Origin: Maricaulis maris
GTDB taxonomy: Bacteria > Pseudomonadota > Alphaproteobacteria > Caulobacterales > Maricaulaceae
Direction: 5' to 3'
Assembly (NCBI RefSeq): GCF_003634045.1
Contig: NZ_RBIM01000004.1
Span: 248,001 to 312,000 of the forward strand
Length of the DNA stretch: 64,000 nucleotides
Shown here in pieces: positions 25,779-34,530 of the stretch (its first letter is position 1; the number at the start of each line of letters is the position of its first letter). Made by a program: the position numbers and the translations under genes. Under the pieces are notes generated by a model. The model had not been told where the DNA came from. It saw only the letters and a list, made by a program, of their open reading frames with translations, and made no database searches.

Positions 25779-26738
25779 ATGCGTGATTTTCCGGCGCCCC
25801 GGCGCATCGCCAGCAATGGCATTGAGCTCTCCGTGCATATCTCCGGGCCAGACGATGGCCAGCCGCTCCTGCTGGTCCATGGCTGGCCGGAACTCGCCTA
25901 CTCCTGGAAAAACCAGATCCCGGTTCTCGCCAATGCCGGCTACCGCGTCATCGCGCCGGATTTGCGCGGTTTTGGCGGCTCGGACTGCCCGGACGGCGCC
26001 GAGAACTACGACATCGACACGATGATCGCCGACCTGACCGGCCTGCTCGACGCGCTGGGACATGACAAGGCGGTCTGGGTCGGCCATGACTGGGGCGGGA
26101 TCATAACCTGGCATGCGGCCATGCTGGCCGCTGACAGGTTTGACGGGGTGGTCGGCGTCAACACACCTCACCTGCCGCGCGGCGCGCAAGCACCGACCGA
26201 GGCCTTCCGCGAAATTGGTGGCGAAGACCACTACATCCTGCGCTTCCAGAAGCCCGGCTATGCTGAAAGCGTGTTCGAGGGCAAGGAAGACGACTTCTTC
26301 GCCTTCATCTTCGGTTCGCCGCCCAAGATCGGCAAACTCGAAGACTATTTCCCCGACATCAGCCATATTCCCGCCCAGTTCGAGAAATTCGAGGGTCGGG
26401 CCGAGAAGCGGATTGTGGTGCACCCGGAAGACCGGGCCGTCTATGCCGACGCCTATCGCCGGACCGGCTTCGGGCCGGGCATCAATCTCTACCGGAATTT
26501 CGACGCCAACTGGCAGCGCATGGGCGGGGTCGACCATCGCATTGCCCTGCCCTGCCTGATGGTCTCGGCCGAACTGGACTTCATGCTGCCGCCCAAACTG
26601 ACCGGCTGGATGCCGGCCCTGTGCAAGGATGTCGAATTCGCCATCATTGAGGGTTGCGGTCACTGGACGATGTGGGAAGCGCCGGACGAGTTGAATGCCT
26701 ATCTGCTGGACTGGCTGCAGCGTCGTTTCCCTGCCTGA
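25779..26738 (+). CDS. Alpha/beta hydrolase, epoxide-hydrolase-like
   Basis: 319 aa. Oxyanion HGWPE motif (34-38), nucleophile Asp104 in GHDWGG, and a late GCGHWTMWE with the catalytic His. The HGWP plus Asp nucleophile is typical of epoxide hydrolases and related haloalkane dehalogenases; cap tyrosines of epoxide hydrolases would decide between them. The cap region (about 150-230) contains ..EDDFFAFIFGSPPKIG. No co-transcribed pathway gene nearby. Confidence 0.85.
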   Translation: MRDFPAPRRIASNGIELSVHISGPDDGQPLLLVHGWPELAYSWKNQIPVLANAGYRVIAPDLRGFGGSDCPDGAENYDIDTMIADLTGLLDALGHDKAVWVGHDWGGIITWHAAMLAADRFDGVVGVNTPHLPRGAQAPTEAFREIGGEDHYILRFQKPGYAESVFEGKEDDFFAFIFGSPPKIGKLEDYFPDISHIPAQFEKFEGRAEKRIVVHPEDRAVYADAYRRTGFGPGINLYRNFDANWQRMGGVDHRIALPCLMVSAELDFMLPPKLTGWMPALCKDVEFAIIEGCGHWTMWEAPDELNAYLLDWLQRRFPA

Positions 26739-26817
26739 CGCCGGTCGCCGGAAAATCGTTTAGACCTTCGGCGCTGAACAGGTCTATCCTCGGGGCGGGT
26801 GAGCACCGGGGAGCCTG

Positions 26818-27219
26818 ATGGGCAAGGCTAGCTGGACGATACATGGCAGTCTCAAGGTCGCCGAACTGGTGTTCGGCGCCGACACCACCATGTTGAACCT
26901 GCGACACGCCATTGCCGAATTGCCGGGCATGCCCGGCTGGCGGTCTGATTTCGATTTGCTGATGATTGTCGACGATCTGGCAACGCTGGAAACCTTCACC
27001 CCCCAGTCCATGAAAGACCACCAGGCCTTCATGCGCGGCTGGAATGAGCGCTATCGCCAGGGCCACTCACCCAAGACAGCCCTCGTCTGCGCCGATGATC
27101 TCAAACGGATCATCCCGGAACTCTGGTCCGCCATGACTCGCGAGGGATGGAAGACGAAGATCGAGGTCTTCACAAATCGTACGGAAGCGCTGGCCTGGCT
27201 GGCTAAAGATCAGGCCTGA
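26818..27219 (+). CDS. STAS/SEC14-like (SpoIIAA-like) protein
   Basis: 133 aa with no membrane helix. Starts MGKASWTIHGSLKVAELVFGADT and ends WKTKIEVFTNRTEALAWLAKDQA. The mid-part FDLLMIVDDLATLETFTPQS and the final eALaWL pattern resemble the SpoIIAA-like STAS/SEC14 family. Function unknown; the family match is by eye and moderate. Confidence 0.6.
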   Translation: MGKASWTIHGSLKVAELVFGADTTMLNLRHAIAELPGMPGWRSDFDLLMIVDDLATLETFTPQSMKDHQAFMRGWNERYRQGHSPKTALVCADDLKRIIPELWSAMTREGWKTKIEVFTNRTEALAWLAKDQA

Positions 27220-27247
27220 ATCATCCGCTCGGCCGACAATGATCGCG

Positions 27248-28387
27248 CTAAAGACAGCCGTAAACCGCTTCGATGATCCGGACCGGACGCGGGTCGCCGG
27301 CGAGATGGTGATGCTGGCGATTCATCACATAGGCGCCGGTCAGATTGTGGACCGGATCGGCAAAGGCGCAGGATCCGCCCCAGCCGGAATGGCCAACCGT
27401 ATCCGGGGTCGGGCCGTAAAAGCCCGGCTTGGTATTGCGCATCACCCCGGCACCCCAGGACAGGTCGAAAGGCAGGACCTTGTCCGGCCCGCTGACACGC
27501 TCCTTGACCAGATCCGCCAGCGTCGCCTCGGAGATGAAGCGCTTGCCGTCGAGGCGGCCGTGATCGGCATAGACCATCATCAGGCGCGCCAGGGCGGCCG
27601 CGGTTGCATGGGCATTGGCGGCAGGAAACTCCGCCTTGCGCCATTCCGTAGCCCCGCGCCGACCCGGTGAGGACCAGGGCTTCAGGAAGGCCAGCTCGCG
27701 CGGAAGATTGGGTTCACCCAGATCGGGAACCTGGCGCGGCATGGCGTGTTCGGCCGTGCGGGCATGTTCGCTCTCGGGCAGGCCGACATGGAAATCAATG
27801 CTGCGCGGTCCGCAGACTTCCTCGCGCAGGATCGCGCCGATGGAGCGGCCATCGGTGCGCCGCGCCAACGCGTCGGCGATGAAGCCGAAGGTGACCGGGT
27901 GATATCCTGACCCGGTGCCCAGCTCCCAGAGCGGCAGCTGGCGGGCCAGGCGGTCCTCGATCTTCGCGGCGTCGAACCAGTCGCCGGCATCCATTTCCTC
28001 GGCAATCCCGGACAGGCCGGCCTGGTGCGACAGCGCCTGGGCAACCGTGACGGCGGATTTCCCGCCGGCACCGAATTCAGGCCAGTAATCGGCGACCGGC
28101 GCGTCGTAAGCCAGAAGGCCACGGTCGACCAATCGCGCCATGACCAGGGCCGCAATGGCCTTGCCCGTCGAATAGACCGGCACCAATGTGTCCGCAGCCC
28201 AGTCAACGCTCTTTTTGCGGTCTGCCCATCCGGCATGAATATTGACCACCAACTCGCCACCCAGGCTCAGCGCGAAGCCGGCACCGATCTCGTCATGGTC
28301 GGTCCAATTGGCGAGGAAGGCGTCGGCGACCGGCTCGAAACCAGGGGCGACATGGCCGTTCAGGGCGGGTGTGGATGTCGTGTTCAT
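27248..28387 (-). CDS. Serine beta-lactamase-like hydrolase (class C/EstB family)
   Basis: 379 aa, no obvious signal peptide. SxxK motif STGK (Ser73, Lys76) within PVYSTGKAIAALVMARL, and a downstream Tyr in YDAPVADYWPEF, then GWGGSCAFADP and YVMN near the end. This is the beta-lactamase/transpeptidase fold used by EstB-type esterases and by peptidoglycan hydrolases. As it appears cytoplasmic it is more likely an esterase than a beta-lactamase. Minus strand, upstream of a pyridoxal kinase that is on the same strand. Confidence 0.85.
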   Translation of the reverse strand: MNTTSTPALNGHVAPGFEPVADAFLANWTDHDEIGAGFALSLGGELVVNIHAGWADRKKSVDWAADTLVPVYSTGKAIAALVMARLVDRGLLAYDAPVADYWPEFGAGGKSAVTVAQALSHQAGLSGIAEEMDAGDWFDAAKIEDRLARQLPLWELGTGSGYHPVTFGFIADALARRTDGRSIGAILREEVCGPRSIDFHVGLPESEHARTAEHAMPRQVPDLGEPNLPRELAFLKPWSSPGRRGATEWRKAEFPAANAHATAAALARLMMVYADHGRLDGKRFISEATLADLVKERVSGPDKVLPFDLSWGAGVMRNTKPGFYGPTPDTVGHSGWGGSCAFADPVHNLTGAYVMNRQHHHLAGDPRPVRIIEAVYGCL

Positions 28388-28418
28388 GCACTCTGGCTAA
28401 CGCGCACCGCTGCAGCGA

Positions 28419-29294
28419 TCAAGCAGTCTGGACCGCCTCGGCTTCCAGCGTGACCAGCGGTTTGACCAACACGTCTGCGGCAGCGACGAGCGGCAATTCC
28501 GGCGCCGCCCATTCCTGCGCCCGCATCACAAGGCTAACCGTGGCGGCAACGGCTTGTTCAAGGGCGGTTTTGGCATCATCGCCGGCAAGGATGCGGCTGA
28601 TGAAGGCAGCGGTCAGCGCATCACCCGTGCCGTTGGGGGCTTTCGGCAAACGGTCGTGCGCGACCAGCCAAGCCTGCTGCTCATCAACATAGAGCACCCC
28701 GATCTGCCCGTGCCGGGGCAGGGAGGAGACCAGGACCGGGCGGGCCATTGCGCGGGCCGCGCGCACCATCGAGGCGAGATCGGTGAGGGGCCGTCCGGTG
28801 ATATGGCCAAGCTCGAACAGGTTGGGCGTGACCAGATCGGCACGACTGATCAGCTGATCCTTGATGGCCGCCGCGATGGCGGGGGAAACATAAAGTCCGC
28901 CCGGCGCATCGCCCATAATCGGATCAACCACGACGAACGGTTCTCGGGAAAAGGCCTTCACGCCCTTGTTGACCCGGCGCCCCTTGCGCACCACATCGAT
29001 CACGGCGGCGGTGTCGAAAATCTGTCCGACATCCGCGAAATAACCTGTCAGGACAATATCCGTGATATCCAGGAGCCCCTGATCCGAAATACCCGACAGG
29101 ATACCCTCGAACTGATCCTGTTCGACCGGACCGCCGCCCGGCGCGCCCCAGCCGGGATGCCGACCGTAAAGCACGGTCGGGACCAGCACGGTGTCGATTT
29201 TTGCCGCGTTCAGCACGCGCTGCGACGCCCCGCCTCCAACCATGGAGGCGGCGACATGACTGGAAAGGATCAGCGCCATCGGCATGGAAAGCAT
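28419..29294 (-). CDS. pdxY: Pyridoxal kinase PdxY-like
   Basis: 291 aa. PfkB-fold kinase starting ..MALILSSHVAASMVGGGASQRVLNA, with DPIMGDAPGGLYV in the middle and the anion-hole motif NGTGDALTAAF near the C-terminus, catalytic Asp included. It phosphorylates pyridoxal for the vitamin B6 salvage pathway. Start is uncertain: ATG at 29294, 29285 or 29279 without a clear ribosome site. It diverges from the CitE-like gene. Confidence 0.85.
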   Translation of the reverse strand: MLSMPMALILSSHVAASMVGGGASQRVLNAAKIDTVLVPTVLYGRHPGWGAPGGGPVEQDQFEGILSGISDQGLLDITDIVLTGYFADVGQIFDTAAVIDVVRKGRRVNKGVKAFSREPFVVVDPIMGDAPGGLYVSPAIAAAIKDQLISRADLVTPNLFELGHITGRPLTDLASMVRAARAMARPVLVSSLPRHGQIGVLYVDEQQAWLVAHDRLPKAPNGTGDALTAAFISRILAGDDAKTALEQAVAATVSLVMRAQEWAAPELPLVAAADVLVKPLVTLEAEAVQTA

Positions 29295-29340
29295 GCTATA
29301 TCCAAAACCTCACCGAGCAGAAGCCCCCGGAAACGACTTG

Positions 29341-30189
29341 ATGCGCCGACTGATCCGCTCCGCCCTCTTTGTCCCCGCGTCGAAACCGCGCGCGATCGAG
29401 AAGGCGGCCCATGTCGGCGCCGACCTGCTGATCCTGGATCTCGAGGATGCGGTCGGGCCGGATGAAAAGCTTGAAGCGCGCGAGCTGGTCGACCACACGA
29501 TGCGGCACTGGGATGTGTCGGGCGCGATCCGGGCCGTACGCATCAATTCTCTGGAAACGGAGTGGGGCGCCGCCGATATTCGTGCCGCCGCACGGGCCGA
29601 CGCCATTGTCCTGCCGAAGGTCGAGCAAGTTGGCGATCTGCATGCCGCCCGTTCGGCGCTCAGCTCACACGGCTCCTCGGTACCGATCTGGGCCATGATC
29701 GAAACGCCGCGCGCCCTGCTCGCGCTCAACTCAATCGCCAGCGCGGTTGGTACCGGGCTGGCCGGCCTCATTGCCGGCACTAATGACCTTTGCAAGGAGC
29801 TGCGCTGTTCGTCCGAGCAGGACCGCCTCGCGCTAGTGCCGCATCTCGTCAACATGGTCTGCGCAGCAAGGGCCCGCGGCCTTTACGTGCTTGATGGTGT
29901 TTACAATCATTTCCGCGACCCGAAAGGGTTCCGGGCCGAGGCGGAACAGGGCCGGACGCTCGGTTTTGATGGCAAGACGCTGATCCATCCGGGGCAGGTT
30001 GATCTCGCCCATCTTTATTTTGGTCCGACCTCCCGGGATCTCGAACAGGCGGCAAAGATCGTCGCGGCCTTCGCTGATCCCGACAACGCCGGCAAAGGCG
30101 TGATTTCGCTGGATGGCAACATGGTGGAACGCCTGCACCTGGAAGCAGCGCGAGCGCTGCTCTCAACGGCGAGCGAAAACGATTCCTGA
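29341..30189 (+). CDS. HpcH/HpaI aldolase family, CitE-like CoA-ester lyase
   Basis: 282 aa. Starts MRRLIRSALFVPASKPRAIEKAAHVGADLLILDLEDAVGP, the CitE signature with acidic metal ligand; later LPKVE, MIETPRALLAL and FDGKTLIHPGQV. Family members include citrate lyase beta subunit and malyl-CoA/citramalyl-CoA lyases. There is no CitDF nearby, so a stand-alone CoA-ester lyase is more likely than citrate lyase. Frame is open from 29284. Confidence 0.87.
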   Translation: MRRLIRSALFVPASKPRAIEKAAHVGADLLILDLEDAVGPDEKLEARELVDHTMRHWDVSGAIRAVRINSLETEWGAADIRAAARADAIVLPKVEQVGDLHAARSALSSHGSSVPIWAMIETPRALLALNSIASAVGTGLAGLIAGTNDLCKELRCSSEQDRLALVPHLVNMVCAARARGLYVLDGVYNHFRDPKGFRAEAEQGRTLGFDGKTLIHPGQVDLAHLYFGPTSRDLEQAAKIVAAFADPDNAGKGVISLDGNMVERLHLEAARALLSTASENDS

Positions 30190-30275
30190 GCGGTAAAAAT
30201 GCAGATGAAACGCAGGCCCAGACTTGATGTTGCAGCACAAGACCGGCTTTCATGGCTGTTCTTGAGGGACACCAA

Positions 30276-30629
30276 ATGACCGATTCGACCATTATCTGGC
30301 ACAATCCGCGCTGTTCGAAATCCCGGCAGACACTCGCCTTGCTCGAAGCGCGGGGCGGTGAGCTGGAAGTGCGGGACTATATGGACGACACCCCCAGCGT
30401 CGCCGAACTGAAAGCCGTCATGAAGAAGCTGGGCTTTGTTTCAGCGCATGAATGGCTGCGCAAGGCCGAGCCGGATTATCGCGAGCTGGGACTCAAGGCC
30501 GTCGAGGATGAGGAAGCCCTGTTCAAGGCGATGACCCAATATCCCAAGCTGATCGAACGCCCGGTTGTCATCCATGGCAACAAGGCCATGATCGGGCGCC
30601 CGCCGGAGCAGGTGCTCGAGCTTTTCTGA
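30276..30629 (+). CDS. Arsenate reductase-like thiol oxidoreductase (ArsC family)
   Basis: 117 aa. WHNPRCSKSR active-site Cys13 and the C-terminal RPVVIHGNKAMIGRPPEQVLEL with an ArsC-type Arg. This is the glutaredoxin-linked ArsC fold; YfgD/Spx-like relatives need not act on arsenate. No ars operon genes lie nearby, so arsenate reduction is unproven. GAGGGA lies 6 bases before the start. Confidence 0.88.
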   Translation: MTDSTIIWHNPRCSKSRQTLALLEARGGELEVRDYMDDTPSVAELKAVMKKLGFVSAHEWLRKAEPDYRELGLKAVEDEEALFKAMTQYPKLIERPVVIHGNKAMIGRPPEQVLELF

Positions 30630-30639
30630 GCAATGACGC

Positions 30640-31170
30640 TCATTCTTCGGCCGGCCTCAACTCACCGCGATAGCGGATGATCTGGCCGAGCAATGGCAGG
30701 CGCAACATCACGTCGAACCTGTGAGACGCCGCGTCACCGCACTCGCTTGCAACGATGGCGGGGGCCAATGCTTGCGGCAACGCGATGCCCCAGAGGGCCA
30801 CGCCACGCTGGTGAAAACCCAACACGCCGGCATCCATGGCCAGTGCGAAACTCAGTCTGAACGGGCCGAAACGTTCGACCAATAGCCCGGCCTCGCGGCC
30901 CTGCCAGGTCGCAAAATGGCGGCCGTCATACCAGCGCTCAAGGAGTTCTCCGTCGCCGTCGCGGCTGACACGGACAAGAGCCGGCTGACCAGCGCCGGCA
31001 CGCGGCAAACCGAGCAGCATTGCCACGAGATGGGCCAAGGGGTTGCCGCCGCGTTCAATGTCGACATGACCTTCCAGCAGGACCGCCGGATCCGGCGCGT
31101 GCAAGAGGCGCGTCACGGCGGGCAGGCTATCCCAGTCCGGCCCCAGCAGGGCTTGATACAGATGGCTCAT
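30640..31170 (-). CDS. DUF4166 domain protein
   Basis: 176 aa. Starts MSHLYQALLGPDWDSLPAVTRLLH, then RGGNPLAHLVAMLLGLPRAGAGQPALVRV and MLRLPLLGQIIRYRGELRP, as in DUF4166 proteins. Soluble. Function unknown. It follows the GbsR-like regulator gene by 10 bases on the same strand, so the two probably form an operon. Confidence 0.8.
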   Translation of the reverse strand: MSHLYQALLGPDWDSLPAVTRLLHAPDPAVLLEGHVDIERGGNPLAHLVAMLLGLPRAGAGQPALVRVSRDGDGELLERWYDGRHFATWQGREAGLLVERFGPFRLSFALAMDAGVLGFHQRGVALWGIALPQALAPAIVASECGDAASHRFDVMLRLPLLGQIIRYRGELRPAEE

Positions 31171-31180
31171 CGGCGTCGCC

Positions 31181-31720
31181 TCACCCGCCGACGAAACGGG
31201 CGATACGGCTGCCCATCTGCATCAGTTTGAGCAAGGTGCCCTGGGGCAATTTTCGGATCTGGGCGTACCAGCCGGTCAGATTGCCGACAAAACCCTCCAT
31301 CCGACGCAGGCGTTCGACGGCAAGCCGCGGCGTGTCAGGATCCTGCTCGGCAGCCTCCGCGCATTCCCGCAATATCTCGATCATCGGGTCGATTTCGCGC
31401 TGTTTGCGGGCCTCCGCGATCGCCATCAACATGTCCCATGGCTCGTGTGTGGCACTGAAGTGATCGCGCCGATCACCCAGCACATGCTCGCGCCGGACCA
31501 GGCCGAGCGCCTGCAATTCCTTGAGCGAGTTTGAAACATTGGACCGGGCGATCTGCAGCACCTCGGTGATATCCTCGGCATGCAACGGCGCTTCAGCGAG
31601 ATAGAGCAGGGCGTGGATCTGCGCGATGGAGCGATTGACGCCCCAGCGAGCCCCCATTTCTCCCCAATGGAGGACGAAGCGCTGCATTGGCGCGGAGAGC
31701 TTCATCATGGTCGCTTTCAC
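31181..31720 (-). CDS. GbsR/MarR-like transcriptional regulator
   Basis: 179 aa. Winged helix with IHALLYLAEAPLHAEDITEVLQIARSNVSNSLKELQALGLVRRE, the helix-turn-helix of the GbsR family, followed by a helical effector domain. Start could be ATG 31720, 31708 or 31705. It probably controls itself and the linked DUF4166 gene (inference). Diverging neighbour OxyR is on the same strand further upstream. Confidence 0.85.
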   Translation of the reverse strand: MKATMMKLSAPMQRFVLHWGEMGARWGVNRSIAQIHALLYLAEAPLHAEDITEVLQIARSNVSNSLKELQALGLVRREHVLGDRRDHFSATHEPWDMLMAIAEARKQREIDPMIEILRECAEAAEQDPDTPRLAVERLRRMEGFVGNLTGWYAQIRKLPQGTLLKLMQMGSRIARFVGG

Positions 31721-31798
31721 CCATTTCTGTCTGGACAGAAACTAGCAAGTCCGGCAGGCCGTGTCGCGTGTCGTCATGCCGCAGGCTGGCGGGACTGG

Positions 31799-32707
31799 TT
31801 AAACCCCGTCCGGGGCTTCCAGGATATCGCGGATCGCGTCCCCCAACTGGATCGCCTCGTCGGCACGAGCCGAACCCTTGCGCCAGGCCACGCCAATCTC
31901 GCGGCCCGCCACCGGCGGATCAAAGGCGCGGACCTCAAGCCCCATGCGATCAACAAGGCCGGCATCTACCGCCATACGCGGCAACAGAGTCGCGCCAAGG
32001 CCCGACTTCACCATGTGGACGAGGGTGTGCAGGCTGGTCGCGGCAAAGTCGGACCGGGCCGAGCCCGTCGAGCAGGCTGCGAGCGCATGATCGCGCAGAC
32101 AATGCCCGTCCTCCAACAAGAGAAGTGGCTCGTCTGCAAGATCGGCAGGCGACAGGGTTTTGCGATGCGTCAGGGGATGGTCCGGAGGCGCCGCAAACAG
32201 GAACTCGTCCGACCACACGGCATGGGTTTCAATCATCGGCGCGTCATAGGGCAGCGCCACCAGCGCCGCATCCAGGCGCCGATCCCGCAGCGCGTCGAAC
32301 AGGCGATCGGTCAGATCTTCGCGCAAGAAAAGTTCGATATCGGGAAAGCGGGTCCGCAGGGCCGGCAATACTTGCGGCAGCAAGAAGGGCGCGATCGTCG
32401 GGATCACGCCGAGCTTGAAGGGGCCGGCCAGGGGCTCGCCAGCTGCCTGGGCGGCGATCACCAGGTCTTCGGCCTCGGTCATGACCCGCCGCGCCCGCTC
32501 CAGCACGGCATCGCCGGCCGGCGTCAGGACGGCACCGCGCGCGCCGCGCTCAACCAGAACCGTCCCCAATATCGTCTCCAACTCCTTGATGGCAGCGCTC
32601 AAAGTGGGCTGGGTGACAAACACCACCTCGGCCGCGCGGGAGAAGCTTCCATGCTCGGCCAGGGCGATGATGAATTGTAGTTGGCGAAGGGTCGGGAGCT
32701 GGGTCAT
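31799..32707 (-). CDS. oxyR: Hydrogen peroxide-sensing LysR regulator OxyR
   Basis: 302 aa. N-terminal HTH LRQLQFIIALAEHGSFSRAAEVVFVTQPTLSAAIKELE. The regulatory domain has LLEDGHCLRDHALAAC with Cys203 and Cys212, the counterparts of redox Cys199/Cys208 of E. coli OxyR. It is divergent from ahpC. This arrangement and the cysteines support a peroxide response role controlling ahpCD. Confidence 0.95.
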   Translation of the reverse strand: MTQLPTLRQLQFIIALAEHGSFSRAAEVVFVTQPTLSAAIKELETILGTVLVERGARGAVLTPAGDAVLERARRVMTEAEDLVIAAQAAGEPLAGPFKLGVIPTIAPFLLPQVLPALRTRFPDIELFLREDLTDRLFDALRDRRLDAALVALPYDAPMIETHAVWSDEFLFAAPPDHPLTHRKTLSPADLADEPLLLLEDGHCLRDHALAACSTGSARSDFAATSLHTLVHMVKSGLGATLLPRMAVDAGLVDRMGLEVRAFDPPVAGREIGVAWRKGSARADEAIQLGDAIRDILEAPDGV

Positions 32708-32714
32708 TCGTATT

Positions 32715-32734
32715 GATAATACCTATAGGTTATC
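32715..32734. promoter_or_regulatory. Probable OxyR operator between oxyR and ahpC
   Basis: GATAATACCTATAGGTTATC is a near-palindrome centred on ACCTATAGGT, starting 8 bases upstream of the oxyR start. LysR-type T-N11-A spacing is present. OxyR sites in alphaproteobacteria often carry the ATAG/CTAT half-site seen here, so it probably serves both genes. Confidence 0.6.
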
Positions 32735-32829
32735 TAAAAACAATCCATTGGATTTATTGTATGCGGCGCAGCATATCGACGCCATTCCAAGGTCGGCAAT
32801 CAAGCCGCCACGTCCAAAGGAGAGACAGC

Positions 32830-33375
32830 ATGCTGGGTATCGGCGAAAAGCTTCCCGAGTTTGAAATCACAGGCGTGAAGCCGGGCTTTAACGCCCATGA
32901 AGAGAATGGTGAGTCGGCCTTCGAACCGATCGACCAGGACAGTTTTGAAGGCAAGTGGAAGGTCATCTTCTTCTACCCGAAGGACTTCACTTTCGTCTGC
33001 CCGACCGAGATCGTCGCCTTTGCCAACCTGGCCGAAGAATTTGCCGATCGCGACGCGATCGTCATGGGCGGCTCCTCGGACAATGAGTTCTGCAAGCTGG
33101 CCTGGCGCCGCGAGCACCCGGATCTCGACAAGCTCGGCATGTGGCAATTTGCCGACACGACCGGCTCGCTGATCGACAGCCTCGGCATCCGTTCCGACGC
33201 CGGCGTCGCTTACCGCGCGACCTTCATCGTCGACCCGCACAATGTCATCCAGCACGTCTATGTGACCAATCTCAATGTCGGTCGCAATCCGGAAGACACG
33301 CTGCGTGTCCTCGACGCCCTGCAAACGGACGAGCTGTGCCCGTGCAACCGCCCGCTCGGCGGCGACACGCTGTAA
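32830..33375 (+). CDS. ahpC: Peroxiredoxin AhpC/TSA family
   Basis: 181 aa. Peroxidatic Cys57 in [10 protein letters not shown], and a C-terminal [11 protein letters not shown] with resolving Cys candidates at 170 and 172. It detoxifies hydrogen and organic peroxides. AGGAGA lies just before the start. Directly divergent from oxyR and followed by ahpD 92 bases later. The upstream open frame from 32713 is not used. Confidence 0.95.
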   Translation: MLGIGEKLPEFEITGVKPGFNAHEENGESAFEPIDQDSFEGKWKVIFFYPKDFTFVCPTEIVAFANLAEEFADRDAIVMGGSSDNEFCKLAWRREHPDLDKLGMWQFADTTGSLIDSLGIRSDAGVAYRATFIVDPHNVIQHVYVTNLNVGRNPEDTLRVLDALQTDELCPCNRPLGGDTL

Positions 33376-33387
33376 CCAGCCCCGGTT

Positions 33388-33420
33388 GGCGGGTCCTCCC
33401 CACCCCTTGGAGGGTCCGCC
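33388..33420 (+). promoter_or_regulatory. Intercistronic hairpin between ahpC and ahpD
   Basis: GGCGG-GT-CCTCC pairs with GGAGG-GT-CCGCC across a 9-base loop; two 5-bp stems separated by a small internal loop. No U run follows, so it is more likely to stabilise the upstream message or tune the AhpC/AhpD ratio than to terminate. Confidence 0.55.
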
Positions 33421-33467
33421 ACCAATCCCGTTTCACGCCGCAACACCCGACCAGACAGGAAGACGCC

Positions 33468-33989
33468 ATGTCGCTTGATACCCTGAAGAATGACCTGCCC
33501 GAATACGCCAAGGACCTGAAGCTGAACCTGTCTTCGCTGGCCCGCGAAACCGAACTCGACGAGCAGAAGAAATGGGGCACATTCCTCGCCTCCGCGCATG
33601 CGGTCGGAGAGCCGAAATTGCTCGCCGCGATCAAGGCGGAAGCCGATGCCCATCTCAGCACGGAAGCGATCAACGGCGCCAAGGCGGCCTCCGCGATCAT
33701 GGGCATGAATAATGTCTATTACCGCTTCATCCACCTGTCGAAGAACAAGGAATACGGCTCGCTGCCGGCCAAGCTGCGGATGAACATCATCGCCAATCCC
33801 GGTGTCGACAAGGCCGATTTCGAGCTTTGGTCGCTCGCCGTTTCGGCGATCAATGGCTGCGGTCTCTGCATCGACAGCCACGAGGCCGAATTGCGCAAGC
33901 ACGGCCTGAGCACGACGCAGATCCAGACCGCGGTCCGGATCGCAGCGACGGTCAACGCCGTCGCAGCAGTCCTGTCCGCCGAGTCCTGA
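33468..33989 (+). CDS. ahpD: Alkyl hydroperoxide reductase AhpD
   Basis: 173 aa. Carboxymuconolactone-decarboxylase fold with the catalytic [11 protein letters not shown]: Cys131, Cys134 and His138, the same spacing as mycobacterial AhpD. It reduces AhpC, using lipoyl-dependent reductant in mycobacteria. It is in an operon with ahpC. GGAAG lies about 7 bases before the start. Confidence 0.95.
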   Translation: MSLDTLKNDLPEYAKDLKLNLSSLARETELDEQKKWGTFLASAHAVGEPKLLAAIKAEADAHLSTEAINGAKAASAIMGMNNVYYRFIHLSKNKEYGSLPAKLRMNIIANPGVDKADFELWSLAVSAINGCGLCIDSHEAELRKHGLSTTQIQTAVRIAATVNAVAAVLSAES

Positions 33990-34081
33990 GTATCGGCCTT
34001 TCCGCGACAATTGGGGTGAGCCTCAATGCTCACCTCAAAGCGCTGAATAAAGATGGCTAACCGGGGTTGCCAACAGCGTTG

Positions 34082-34109
34082 TTGAATCCTGTAAAAAAGT
34101 CCGTATAAT
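34082..34109 (+). promoter_or_regulatory. Strong sigma-70-like promoter with transcription start near the ATG
   Basis: TTGAAT (34082-34087), 16 bases, TATAAT (34104-34109). The ATG of the next gene is at 34116, seven bases past the -10, exactly where transcription should start. This predicts a leaderless mRNA. Confidence 0.65.
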
Positions 34110-34115
34110 GAGCGT

Positions 34116-34418
34116 ATGTCTCTTATCGATCATACGCTCGACCCGCTTCCGCGCCGTACCACTCGCACCGACCATGATGTCCGTGGCGGGCGTGTCTGGT
34201 TTTCAACAGACACGATCGACCGCGCCCGCAGCTATAACGACATCTCCTGGCTGCGTACGGCCCGGACCGCGATTTTCGGTGCCGGACTGATCACACTCGG
34301 CCTGTTGCTTGGCAGCGGCGGCGGCACATCGCTGTTGATCCTGGCTGGCATCGGCGCAGTTGCGTTCAACCTGCCAGCGCTGATCCTGAAGGCGAGCTAC
34401 ACCGCCAAGGCCGGCTGA
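34116..34418 (+). CDS. Small membrane protein, probably leaderless
   Basis: 100 aa. Charged N-terminal 45 residues (MSLIDHTLDPLPRRTTRT..), then two hydrophobic helices (about 49-65 and 70-88) joined by GSGGGTS. No ribosome site precedes the ATG; instead a consensus promoter places the transcription start at it. No family recognised. Confidence 0.7.
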   Translation: MSLIDHTLDPLPRRTTRTDHDVRGGRVWFSTDTIDRARSYNDISWLRTARTAIFGAGLITLGLLLGSGGGTSLLILAGIGAVAFNLPALILKASYTAKAG

Positions 34419-34451
34419 GTCCGGCCGCTCCCGGCCAACAAACCCAAAAGA

Positions 34452-34479
34452 TTGACCGCGTCGGCCCACCCACTAGTGT
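34452..34479 (+). promoter_or_regulatory. Candidate promoter of the dicarboxylate symporter gene
   Basis: TTGACCG (34452-34458), 13 bases, ACTAGTGT (34472-34479), close to Caulobacter TTGACGS-N10-14-GCTANAWC. It sits about 50 bases before the gene start. Confidence 0.4.
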
Positions 34480-34530
34480 GCGATCCCAACAACGCGCCCA
34501 TGCGGCGTGCATGGATCGGGGAGAGACTTC

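Noticed and set aside
29284-29294. Start codons for the CitE-like gene at 29284 and PdxY at 29294 overlapping
   Set aside because: The family start of CitE-like proteins fits 29341, leaving no overlap.
34013-34036. Hairpin GGTGAGC/GCTCACC after ahpD as a terminator
   Set aside because: A 7-bp stem is clear but no T run follows on the plus strand, so it is not called as intrinsic terminator.
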